Shown piece by piece: positions 1-6,214 of a stretch of 8,938 nucleotides of DNA (position 1 is the stretch's first letter; each line of letters starts with the position of its first letter). Both the position numbers and the translations under genes were made by a program. The notes under the pieces are model-generated. The model was not told the origin of the DNA, did not search any database, and saw nothing but the letters and a program-made list of their open reading frames with translations. This DNA comes from Symbiobacteriaceae bacterium (GTDB lineage Bacteria > Bacillota_E > Symbiobacteriia > Symbiobacteriales > Symbiobacteriaceae): positions 1 through 8,938 of the forward strand of contig DAHVXO010000080.1 of assembly GCA_027356675.1 (NCBI GenBank), in the 5' to 3' direction.

Positions 1-420
1 GAAGGGCGCGTGGTGATCGGCGGGGGCCCCAGCCCGCTCGCGGCAGAGACCGGCGGCTACTTCATCGAGCCGACCGTCATCGCCGATGTGGACCCGCACG
101 CCCGGATTGGCCAGGAGGAGATCTTCGGGCCGGTGCTGGCGGTGCATAGGGCGGAGTCCTACGAGGAGGCCATCCGGATTGCGAACGATACCGAGTTCGG
201 GTTGACCGGGGCGGTCTTCTCCCGGAATCGGGCCAAGCTCGAGTATGCTCGGGAGCATTACTACGTTGGCAATCTCTACTTCAACCGCAAATGCACGGGC
301 GCCCTGGTGGATGTCCACCCGTTCGGCGGGTTCAACATGAGCGGGACGGATTCCAAGGCCGGTGGGCGGGAGTACCTGCTGCTTTTCAGCCAGTCCAAGT
401 GCGTGAGCGAGAAGCTGTAG
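1..420 (+). CDS. rocA: 1-pyrroline-5-carboxylate dehydrogenase, C-terminal part (5' end outside window)
   Basis: This is the last 139 codons of an aldehyde-dehydrogenase superfamily protein. The reading frame is open from base 1, so the start lies upstream. Visible family signatures are GYFIEPTVIADVDP, EEIFGPVLAV (the conserved EEIFGPV motif of the NAD-binding region), GLTGAVFSRNR, and the C-terminal run GNLYFNRKCTGALV followed by HPFGGFNMSGTDSKAGG. The NRKCTGA and PFGGFNMSGTDSKAGG stretches are characteristic of P5C dehydrogenases (RocA or the PutA C-terminal domain) rather than generic aldehyde dehydrogenases. The enzyme oxidises glutamate-semialdehyde/P5C to glutamate in proline and arginine catabolism, in the cytoplasm with NAD. 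The catalytic Cys and Glu lie upstream of the window. The protein ends in SEKL, as family members commonly do, so the C-terminus is intact. A hairpin follows 3 bases after the stop. Confidence 0.93.
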   Translation, partial: EGRVVIGGGPSPLAAETGGYFIEPTVIADVDPHARIGQEEIFGPVLAVHRAESYEEAIRIANDTEFGLTGAVFSRNRAKLEYAREHYYVGNLYFNRKCTGALVDVHPFGGFNMSGTDSKAGGREYLLLFSQSKCVSEKL

Positions 421-423
421 ACC

Positions 424-468
424 GGCGCGCACAACCCCCGCATGGAGTCATGCGGGGTTTTGCGCGCC
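424..468. terminator. Bidirectional hairpin between convergent genes
   Basis: A perfect 9-bp stem (ccccgcatg at 436-444, catgcgggg at 449-457, 4-base loop) is followed by TTTT at 458-461. It sits inside a second perfect 8-bp stem (ggcgcgca at 424-431, tgcgcgcc at 461-468). It lies just after the rocA stop and 7 bases downstream of the minus-strand stop at 476, so it probably terminates transcription from both sides. The U tract is short in the plus direction and weak in the minus direction. Confidence 0.7.
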
Positions 469-475
469 TGGGTAC

Positions 476-1141
476 CTACATGAGCTTGAATAGCGAGGCC
501 ATCTCTTTCATGGCCACATCGCCCACCTGGTGCCCCCAGTACCAGAGCACCAGGTCCACCGTGCGGATTCGTTCGCCGGTCTCGGCCGCAATCGCCCCGC
601 ACAGGTCCTCCGACGTGGTCAGGAGGTACGCGGCGAGCCTTACCACCGGCCCCGACCGGACCACCACATCCCAGCCCAGGTTGCGGGCCAGATGGTAGCG
701 GTTGTTCGCACCCACGAAGGGCAGCGTGACCATCCAGGCCAGGACCTCCTTGGTGGGCTTGGCCGCCAGGCGAACCATCTGACCGGGCTCCCGAGCCAGG
801 TCAGCGGCGAAGGCGAGAATCGTGTCGATTTTACGCGGGTTGCGTACGACCCCCAGGGCAGCGATGCGTACGTCCAGCGGGCGTGCTGCCACCCTGGCCG
901 GGTCCCAGCCCATGAAGGCCTCGGAAAAGCGGTCCCAGTGCTTGAGCATGACCTGTGGGGTCAACCCGCAGCAGGCCACGACCCAGCCGTACTCCCGGAG
1001 CAGGTCGGCATCGGTGGCGCGACCCGGCTCCTCACCCCGCCACCCGGTCAGCATGGCCGTCGGGTCCGGGGCTGTGGCGTGCAGGTGATCCAGCGCATGT
1101 TCCCAGAGTGCAAGTGTGTTCATGATCGCATACTTCACCAT
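476..1141 (-). CDS. HhH-GPD superfamily (DNA glycosylase-fold) protein with altered active site
   Basis: This is a 221-residue protein with no signal peptide or membrane segment. Residues about 50-110 (GWVVACCGL, then VMLKHWDRFSEAFMGWDPARVA, then GVVRNPRKIDTILAFA) resemble the helical core of 3-methyladenine-glycosylase-like HhH-GPD proteins, where the pattern is GIIRNRxKI. A helix-hairpin-helix follows (LPFVGANNRYHLARNLG, 140-156), then RLAAYL and a terminal VDLVLWYWG helix. In related base-excision enzymes the segment after the HhH reads like KPDRHLVRIA with a catalytic Asp; here it is VRSGPVVRLA, with Ser163 at that position. The fold assignment rests on pattern recognition, and glycosylase activity is doubtful. 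The start at 1141 has GGAG 5 bases upstream; an internal ATG (Met7, 1123) preceded by GGTGA is a credible alternative. The gene is convergent with rocA and divergent from hom. Its biological role is unknown to me. Confidence 0.72.
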   Translation of the reverse strand: MVKYAIMNTLALWEHALDHLHATAPDPTAMLTGWRGEEPGRATDADLLREYGWVVACCGLTPQVMLKHWDRFSEAFMGWDPARVAARPLDVRIAALGVVRNPRKIDTILAFAADLAREPGQMVRLAAKPTKEVLAWMVTLPFVGANNRYHLARNLGWDVVVRSGPVVRLAAYLLTTSEDLCGAIAAETGERIRTVDLVLWYWGHQVGDVAMKEMASLFKLM

Positions 1142-1283
1142 GACGGCTCCGGTACCTGCCGCCCACCGTAGTGTGACAGAGCCTCACGCACTGAGAGGCC
1201 GATCGGCAGGAAGGTATAACGTATTAGGAGAATCATGTCTGATATGCTTCATGTCAGGAAATAAACGTGCGCCGGAGGGTAAC
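1142..1283. promoter_or_regulatory. Divergent intergenic promoter region (HhH gene / hom)
   Basis: This 142-base, locally AT-richer gap must hold the start signals for both divergent genes. For hom, TATAAC at 1215-1220 with CTGAGA at 1191-1196 (18-base spacer) is a weak sigma-A-like candidate. Reading the other strand, TATACC overlapping the same site, with CAGACA 17 bases upstream, is an equally weak candidate for the minus-strand gene. A short direct repeat CATGTC (1234-1239 and 1250-1255, 16 bp apart) lies downstream. I see no T-box, SAM or other riboswitch consensus. Confidence 0.35.
1274..1279 (+). promoter_or_regulatory. Shine-Dalgarno site deciding the hom start
   Basis: GGAGGG ends 4 bases before the ATG at 1284. 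The reading frame stays open upstream to 1116, but only this ATG has a ribosome binding site and fits the family N-terminus, which starts just before the Rossmann glycine loop. Confidence 0.75.
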
Positions 1284-2591
1284 ATGGAAATTCAGACCAT
1301 GCGAATCGGGTTGTTGGGTCTTGGCACCGTCGGCGTTGGGGTGGCCAAACTGCTCAGGGAGAACGGCGACATCATTCAGCTCAAGACCGGGCTGAACCTC
1401 GAGCTGGCCAAGGTCCTGGTCCGCGACGCCTCCAAGGTCCGGGCGGGGCTGTCCGAGTTGCCCCTGACCACCAACCCGGACGACATCCTCAAGGACCCTT
1501 CCATCCGGATTGTCGTAGAGCTCATGGGCGGCGTCGAGCCTGCCCGGTCTTATATGATCGAGGCTCTCAAGGCCGGCAAGACCATCGTCACCGCCAACAA
1601 GGACGTGGTGTCTGAGTACGGCAAGGACCTCTACGACGCAGGCGACAGCGGCGACGCCGAACTCTACTTCGAGGGCAGCGTCGGCGGCGGCATCCCGGTC
1701 ATCAAGCCCCTCAAGGAGAGCCTTTCGGCCAACCGGATGCAGAAGGTCATGGGTATCGTCAACGGCACGACGAACTACATCCTCACGCAAATGACCCAGT
1801 CCGGCAAGGCCTATGCCGACGCCCTGCGGGAGGCCCAGGAGCTCGGCTACGCCGAGCCCGACCCGACCAACGACGTCGAAGGTTTCGACGCCGCCCGCAA
1901 GCTGGCGATCCTCGCCTCGATTGCCTTCATGTCCCGGGTCAAGCCGGGCATGGTCTATACGGAGGGCATCACCCGCATCACGCCAACTTACATCGAACTG
2001 TGGCGCCGGTTTGGCTGGGTGGTCAAGCTCCTGGCCATCGGTAAGGAGATCGACGGGCGCATCGAGGCCCGGGTCCACCCGGCCTTCATCCCGCGTGAGC
2101 ATCCGCTGGCGGCCGTCAACGGCGCACTGAACGCCATCTTCGCGGTGGGCGAACCCGTGGGTGAGGTCATGTTCTATGGGCGGGGCGCCGGGGCCGGCCC
2201 CACCGCCTCGTCGGTGGTCAGCGACCTGATTGCCGCCGCCCTCTCCAAGCGCACCCCCGGTCGGCGTGCCGGTGACGCCTGCACCTGCCTCTTCGCGAAG
2301 CAGGTCATGGACATTGGGGCGGTGGTGAGCCGCTACTACCTGCGCCTGACCGTAGCGGATGAGTCCGGCGTGCTGGCCCAGGTGGCCGACGCCTTCGGTG
2401 CGGAGGGGGTCTCCATCGCACAGGTGGTCCAGAGCAGCGGCGGCCCCGACCGTGAGGAGGAGGGCACTGACGCTGAACTGGTCCTGGTAACCCACTCGGT
2501 GCGGGAGGCAAACATGCGGGCTGTTGTGAAGCGGCTGCAGGGGCTGCCCGTGGTCGAAGCCGTCGCCAACGTGATCCGAGTGGAGGGTTGA
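1284..2591 (+). CDS. hom: Homoserine dehydrogenase with C-terminal ACT domain
   Basis: This 435-residue enzyme reduces aspartate-semialdehyde to homoserine with NAD(P)H, the branch point to threonine and methionine. The Rossmann loop GLLGLGTVGVG is at residues 9-19. TANKDVV at 103-109 holds the conserved Lys106. FEGSVGGGIPVI at 129-140 and GIVNGTTNYILTQM at 157-170 line the substrate pocket. The family signature spans AQELGYAEPDPT to DVEGFDAARK (184-206), with Lys206. RGAGAGPTASSVVSDL closes the catalytic part. Residues about 352-432 form an ACT domain (YLRLTVADESGVLAQVADAFG, then SIAQVVQSSG), which implies allosteric feedback, probably by threonine. Length and domain order are those of the ordinary monofunctional Gram-positive Hom. 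A near-adjacent Cys333/Cys335 pair in the linker before the ACT domain is unusual. The next gene begins 25 bases after the stop, suggesting co-transcription. Confidence 0.95.
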   Translation: MEIQTMRIGLLGLGTVGVGVAKLLRENGDIIQLKTGLNLELAKVLVRDASKVRAGLSELPLTTNPDDILKDPSIRIVVELMGGVEPARSYMIEALKAGKTIVTANKDVVSEYGKDLYDAGDSGDAELYFEGSVGGGIPVIKPLKESLSANRMQKVMGIVNGTTNYILTQMTQSGKAYADALREAQELGYAEPDPTNDVEGFDAARKLAILASIAFMSRVKPGMVYTEGITRITPTYIELWRRFGWVVKLLAIGKEIDGRIEARVHPAFIPREHPLAAVNGALNAIFAVGEPVGEVMFYGRGAGAGPTASSVVSDLIAAALSKRTPGRRAGDACTCLFAKQVMDIGAVVSRYYLRLTVADESGVLAQVADAFGAEGVSIAQVVQSSGGPDREEEGTDAELVLVTHSVREANMRAVVKRLQGLPVVEAVANVIRVEG

Positions 2592-2616
2592 GAGACGCGG
2601 AGAGGAGTCACGCCAT

Positions 2617-3558
2617 ATGCTGACGCCCCAGTCTCGTTTGCCCCTGAATCGCAAGGCTCGCAAGCTAGTGATCTGGGTTGCGGTCTTCGGGGTGGTTGTG
2701 CTGGCGATTCTGGTCCGCGCTGTGACTATTGAACCCCGCTTGGTCAAGGCTTACTTGCGCGATGAGCGCCCCGTCGTGCTGGCCCACCAGGGCGCTTCCG
2801 GGTACGCCCCCTCCAATACGCTGGAATCCTTCGCCCTGGGCCTTCAGCAGGGGGCGGATATCCTCGAACTGGACGCCAACCTGACCAGGGACGGGCAGGT
2901 TGTGATCAGCCACGATACCGCTATCGATCGGATGTCCAACGGCAAGGGGCTCATCAAGAGCATGACCCTGGCCGAGCTGCGCCAGTTAGACTTCGGCTAC
3001 GGCTTCAGCCCGGACGGCGGCAAGACCTTCCCCTACCGGGGCAGGGGTGTCACGATCCCCACGCTGGAGGACGTCTTCAACCAGTTCCCCGACATGCGGG
3101 TCAACATCGAGATCAAGCAGGTCGATCCGCCGATGGAGGAGCAGGTGTTGGATGTCGTCCGCCGCTATCACATGGAGGACAAGGTCCTCATCAACTCCTT
3201 CCCCAGCGAGCCGACGCTGCGGTGGAGGCAGCTGACCGGCGAGCGGTTCGCCCTTGGGGCCGACCAGGCCGACATGTTCAAGTTCGCCGCCTACTGGCTG
3301 CCGCATCTGGACTGGCTCTATGCCCCTACCCGGGATGCCTTCCAGATCCCGGTGTCGCAGAAGCTGGGCCCGGTCACCATCCAACTGGGCACATCCCGGC
3401 TGATCGAGCGGGCGCACAAGCTGGGCATCAAGGTCCACTATTGGACCGTCAACGATGAGGAGACCATGCGGCGCCTGATCAAACTGGGAGCCGACGGGAT
3501 CATCACCGACTACCCCGACCGGGCGGTCAAGGTGCTCAAGGAGATGGGACTCCGTTAA
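2617..3558 (+). CDS. Membrane-anchored glycerophosphodiester phosphodiesterase-family protein
   Basis: The product has 313 residues. The basic N-terminus is followed by one hydrophobic helix at about 17-37, so the catalytic domain is probably anchored and faces outward. The GDPD TIM barrel starts at VVLAHQGASGYAPSNTLESF (53-72) with catalytic His57. ELDANLTRDGQVVISHD (84-100) gives the metal ligands Glu84 and Asp86 and the second catalytic His99. MRVNIEIK (160-167) supplies a further acidic ligand, Glu165. The C-terminal HYWTVNDEETMRRLIKLGADGIITDYPD is the classic GDPD ending. Family members hydrolyse glycerophosphodiesters to glycerol-3-phosphate and an alcohol, or act on polymeric phosphodiesters. 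The usual HRG triad is HQG here, a variant also known in some GDPD-like subfamilies, so the exact substrate is uncertain. GAGGAG at 2602-2607 sits 9 bases before the ATG. It probably forms an operon with hom, though no pathway link is obvious. Confidence 0.9.
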   Translation: MLTPQSRLPLNRKARKLVIWVAVFGVVVLAILVRAVTIEPRLVKAYLRDERPVVLAHQGASGYAPSNTLESFALGLQQGADILELDANLTRDGQVVISHDTAIDRMSNGKGLIKSMTLAELRQLDFGYGFSPDGGKTFPYRGRGVTIPTLEDVFNQFPDMRVNIEIKQVDPPMEEQVLDVVRRYHMEDKVLINSFPSEPTLRWRQLTGERFALGADQADMFKFAAYWLPHLDWLYAPTRDAFQIPVSQKLGPVTIQLGTSRLIERAHKLGIKVHYWTVNDEETMRRLIKLGADGIITDYPDRAVKVLKEMGLR

Positions 3559-3567
3559 TGTGCGAAC

Positions 3568-3593
3568 GAGGGCGCCCTTGCCGGGGCGCCCTC
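3568..3593. terminator. Hairpin between convergent genes (GDPD / GH73 autolysin)
   Basis: A perfect 10-bp GC-rich stem (gagggcgccc at 3568-3577, gggcgccctc at 3584-3593) with a 6-base loop begins 9 bases after the GDPD stop and lies about 40 bases beyond the end of the convergent minus-strand gene. Neither side has a real U run (tccgttg follows on the plus strand), so it may work as a symmetric terminator or RNA-stabilising stem rather than a textbook intrinsic terminator. Confidence 0.6.
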
Positions 3594-3631
3594 TCCGTTG
3601 CCGGGGCGAAGAGAGCCTCCCGCCGATTTTA

Positions 3632-5680
3632 TTAGAAATCTACGTTGTCCAGCCTGAACAGGTCGTGGGCCTTCATGATGTTGATCAGCTTGACCGGGTA
3701 CTGCGAGTCCGTGGCGTACCCGGTTCGGCGCAGGGCCCAGGCTCCCAGTACCGGGTCCGCCTGCACCGCCCGGAAGGGGGCGTAGCGGGGCCGGTTCAGC
3801 AGGAAGTCGGCATGGTCCTGCCAGCTCTCAGCGACGCTGTGGTAGGCCCGGAAGGCATCGTCCACCCGGTACGCGACCCCGTTATACTCCTCCCATGTAT
3901 TGGAGATGACCGAACCCGCCGGCCCCTGCCCCTTGATGCCGAAGAGGTTGTAGGAGACCTGCCCGGTGTACTTGTCCACCGGAGCGTTCTGCCCCCAGCC
4001 GGTCTCGAGAATGGACTGAGCCACCTGCAGGGAGGCCGACAGTCCGGTCTCCCGATAGACGGGCAGTGCCATTTTGATGGCCATGGGCTTGAAGTCCGGC
4101 TGCGAGATCACTGCCTGGGCGGTGTAAATCTTGCCCAGGAAGACCCGGAAGCTCACCTTGTCGCTGTAGATGACCTGGCCGGTGGCATCCTGGGCGGCCG
4201 CCCGCAGGGTCCGGGACCCGGCCTGGGCCGCCGTGGGGGTCCAGGTGAAGGACTCGCCCCGGCCCAGCACGGAGACCACCCGACCGCCCTCGTCCAGCAG
4301 TTGGTATTCGACGGAGCGCAGCGGCACATTCCCCTGGGTCTTGAGCGTCACCGGTCCGGTCACCACCTGACTCGGCCCCACCCCGCTGGTCCAAATCCGC
4401 GCGCCGCCGGGCACCGTGAAGGTGACCGGGTCGGGTTCCCGCACCACGCCGTCCTTGCCGGTCACCCGTGCAGTGAGCGTGTGGCGTCCGGCGTCGGCGG
4501 GACCGACCTGCCAGGTGTAGTTGTAGCCCCAGCCCAGGCTCTTGCCGTCCAGCAAGTACTGCACGGAATCGATCGGATAATTGGCCGTGGCCCTCAGCGT
4601 GACGGGACGGGCGACCACCGCACCATCAGCAATGCCGCCGATGAACTGGCGGTACCCGGACTTGACCGTCACGGCCACTGGGTCCGATGTGTAGGTCGTG
4701 CCCGCACGGTCTGTGGCGACCGCCTGGAACTGCTTCGGGCCGCTATGGGCGATCTGCGGGTACCAGGTGATGCGATCGCCCGGTCCCACGGTCCCAAGCT
4801 TCTCCACACTGCCGGACGCCGGATCGATGAGGCTGAAGGTCACCTGTGTGGCCACGAACCCCAGGTCTGAGCCCAGCGCAACCGGTCCGGTGATGGTGCC
4901 GCCCGGCTCCACCCCGGTGAGGCCCACTCGGGTCTCCGGCCAGACCAGCACCGGAATCGGGTTCGAGTACCGGGCGCTACCGGCGGTGTCGTACACTGCT
5001 GCCACGATCAGCCGTACTCCGGTCACGGTCGGGTCAGGCGTGTAGGTGTAGCTCGCCCCCACGTCGGTGCCCGCAGCGATGATGGGGCCTGACCCGGTGG
5101 CTGGGTCGAGCAGAAGGAACTGCACCCGGCTGCCCGTCGCCCCCTCGGCCCGCAGCGGAAAGGGGCCGCGGATCATCTGCCCGGGGAGGAGGGTGGGGAC
5201 GGTGACCGGTGCGGGCACCGAAACGCCTTCCTTGCTCGTGTCAATCAGCACAGCCCGCCGCACCGGGTCCCAGTCCACGCTCACGCCCATGGTGGTCGCG
5301 ATGAAGCGGACCGGCACGAACGTCCGATCCCCGATCAACTGAGCCGGAACGTCCAGCGTCGCCGCGGCGTAGCAGCTGGGGTCCAGGCAGGCCAGGCGCC
5401 TGTCGATCTTCAGCCGGACGTAGCGGTCGCCCCGCTGCACGGCGATGGAGCGCTCGGCGCCATTCCAGGTGGCCGTGGCCCCCATGGCTTCAAAGACCCC
5501 GCGCAGCGGCACCAGGGTACGGTCGGCGACGACGGTCGCCGGGGGGTTGAGGGGGATCACCTGCCCATCCAGGATCACCTGGACGGATAGCGCAGCGGCG
5601 GCCACGCGGTACGGCGGCAGTAGACTAGCGCCCAAGAGCGCTAGCCCGGCGACGGCAGTCAGGCCCGAACGGAATCGCAT
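3632..5680 (-). CDS. Secreted modular peptidoglycan hydrolase: stalk domain, Ig-like repeats, GH73 glucosaminidase
   Basis: The product has 682 residues. A signal peptide (MRFRSG, a hydrophobic stretch, cleavage near VAAAA at 26-30) leads to a copper-amine-oxidase-N-like stalk domain at about 33-147, with paired motifs RTLVPLRGVFEAMGATATW and RTFVPVRFIATTMGVSVDW. Four Ig-like beta-sandwich repeats follow at about 163-245, 254-338, 347-423 and 430-512, each opening with a G-x-I/V-x-GPV-like strand and carrying a Y/W-T-W/Y-x-P segment. Residues about 520-676 are a GH73 N-acetylglucosaminidase domain: SLQVAQSILETGWG contains the probable catalytic Glu559, followed by SYNLFGIKG, FRAYHSVAESWQDHADFLL and GYATDSQYPVKLINIM. 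It should cleave peptidoglycan glycan strands outside the cell, with the stalk and Ig modules for wall attachment or reach. A start at 5680 is chosen because GGAGGTGA lies 8 bases upstream; an upstream in-frame start at 5710 would put extra residues before the signal peptide. Confidence 0.92.
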   Translation of the reverse strand: MRFRSGLTAVAGLALLGASLLPPYRVAAAALSVQVILDGQVIPLNPPATVVADRTLVPLRGVFEAMGATATWNGAERSIAVQRGDRYVRLKIDRRLACLDPSCYAAATLDVPAQLIGDRTFVPVRFIATTMGVSVDWDPVRRAVLIDTSKEGVSVPAPVTVPTLLPGQMIRGPFPLRAEGATGSRVQFLLLDPATGSGPIIAAGTDVGASYTYTPDPTVTGVRLIVAAVYDTAGSARYSNPIPVLVWPETRVGLTGVEPGGTITGPVALGSDLGFVATQVTFSLIDPASGSVEKLGTVGPGDRITWYPQIAHSGPKQFQAVATDRAGTTYTSDPVAVTVKSGYRQFIGGIADGAVVARPVTLRATANYPIDSVQYLLDGKSLGWGYNYTWQVGPADAGRHTLTARVTGKDGVVREPDPVTFTVPGGARIWTSGVGPSQVVTGPVTLKTQGNVPLRSVEYQLLDEGGRVVSVLGRGESFTWTPTAAQAGSRTLRAAAQDATGQVIYSDKVSFRVFLGKIYTAQAVISQPDFKPMAIKMALPVYRETGLSASLQVAQSILETGWGQNAPVDKYTGQVSYNLFGIKGQGPAGSVISNTWEEYNGVAYRVDDAFRAYHSVAESWQDHADFLLNRPRYAPFRAVQADPVLGAWALRRTGYATDSQYPVKLINIMKAHDLFRLDNVDF

Positions 5681-5688
5681 GAGCTGGT

Positions 5689-5696
5689 TCACCTCC
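5689..5696 (-). promoter_or_regulatory. Strong Shine-Dalgarno site for the GH73 autolysin
   Basis: On the minus strand GGAGGTGA, a near-perfect anti-16S match, sits 8 bases before the ATG at 5680. This fixes the start 10 codons inside the longest open frame and gives a clean signal peptide. Confidence 0.85.
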
Positions 5697-5717
5697 GAAA
5701 CATATAGCAATAACTAA

Positions 5718-5743
5718 GACGGGTACTATACGTTTTAGGTTCC
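5718..5743 (-). promoter_or_regulatory. Candidate ECF-sigma-type promoter for the GH73 autolysin
   Basis: On the minus strand GGAACC (5738-5743) is followed after exactly 16 bases by CGTC (5718-5721). This matches the GGAAC-N16-CGTC layout of many extracytoplasmic-function sigma promoters. It lies 22 bases upstream of the Shine-Dalgarno site. A competing sigma-A reading, TTGAAC (5745-5750) with TATAGT (5725-5730), has only a 14-base spacer. This is motif matching only. Confidence 0.35.
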
Positions 5744-5755
5744 GGTTCAAACTGT

Positions 5756-5781
5756 GGAAGGCGCCCATGCGGGCGCCTTCC
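5756..5781 (-). terminator. Hairpin terminator of the small membrane-protein gene
   Basis: A perfect 11-bp stem (ggaaggcgccc at 5756-5766, gggcgccttcc at 5771-5781) with a 4-base loop begins 1 base beyond the minus-strand stop. A U run is nearly absent (acagttt follows on the minus strand). It separates this gene from the autolysin promoter region. Confidence 0.65.
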
Positions 5782-5782
5782 C

Positions 5783-6214
5783 TCAGTAGCGGGCCGATTG
5801 CGGTCCCGCAAGCCAATAACCTGCATACAGCCCCACCGCTAGCAGAACCGGGTGGTACCACGCCAGACCGGGCGCCAGCGCCGGATCGACCACTGGCAGC
5901 CAGCGCAGCCCATAGCCCAGTAGCGCCGCAACCAGCCCGGCCCCCACGGCGATGGCACCCATGGCGATCGACCGATGCGGACTCGCTTGCAAGACTGCCA
6001 GGCCACTGACCGCCCCCATGAGGATCAGCGCAGCTCCCCAGAACTGGCCAGTCGCGAGCGCCACGGCAAACCAGGCGCAGCCCATCACCAGCGCACTCAG
6101 GCCCGCCAGCCCAACCGCCCGTGCATACTCGCCGGTAGAAGGCGGATCGTCCGGACAGAACTCAGGCCCAGCGGTCAGCGGGGGCCCAGGGTCCGGAGGT
6201 CTGTTCATGGTCAT
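5783..6214 (-). CDS. Small integral membrane protein of unknown function, four predicted helices
   Basis: The product has 143 residues. A proline- and acid-rich N-terminal tail (residues 1-30, MNRPPDPGPP...) precedes four hydrophobic segments at about 33-55, 58-77, 82-107 and 117-137, rich in Ala, Gly, Leu and Val. I recognise no catalytic motif or named family; it looks like a small DUF-type inner-membrane protein. Two in-frame ATGs occur at the start (6214 and 6208). Each has a GGAGG about 6 bases upstream in the purine-rich stretch at 6215-6226, so the N-terminus is uncertain by two residues. The open frame extends to 6463 but lacks a ribosome binding site there. The gene is divergent from the BsuPI lipoprotein and is closed by a hairpin right at its stop codon. 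Confidence 0.75.
   Translation of the reverse strand: MTMNRPPDPGPPLTAGPEFCPDDPPSTGEYARAVGLAGLSALVMGCAWFAVALATGQFWGAALILMGAVSGLAVLQASPHRSIAMGAIAVGAGLVAALLGYGLRWLPVVDPALAPGLAWYHPVLLAVGLYAGYWLAGPQSARY

Noticed and set aside
1116..1283. N-terminal extension of hom from the far upstream end of the open frame
   Set aside because: The extension overlaps the divergent gene's start, has no ribosome binding site, and precedes the Rossmann loop by far more than family members do; the ATG at 1284 has GGAGGG.
1254..2747. Long minus-strand open frame (about 497 codons) opposite hom
   Set aside because: It is an antisense frame over a certain homoserine dehydrogenase; the translation is low-complexity, rich in Gly, Asp, Arg and His with no family motif, as is usual opposite GC-rich genes.
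3560..4870. Plus-strand open frame (about 436 codons) opposite the GH73 autolysin
   Set aside because: It is antisense to a protein with clear domains and signal peptide; its product is Pro/Gly/His/Arg-rich without recognisable domains, and it begins inside the terminator hairpin region without a ribosome binding site.
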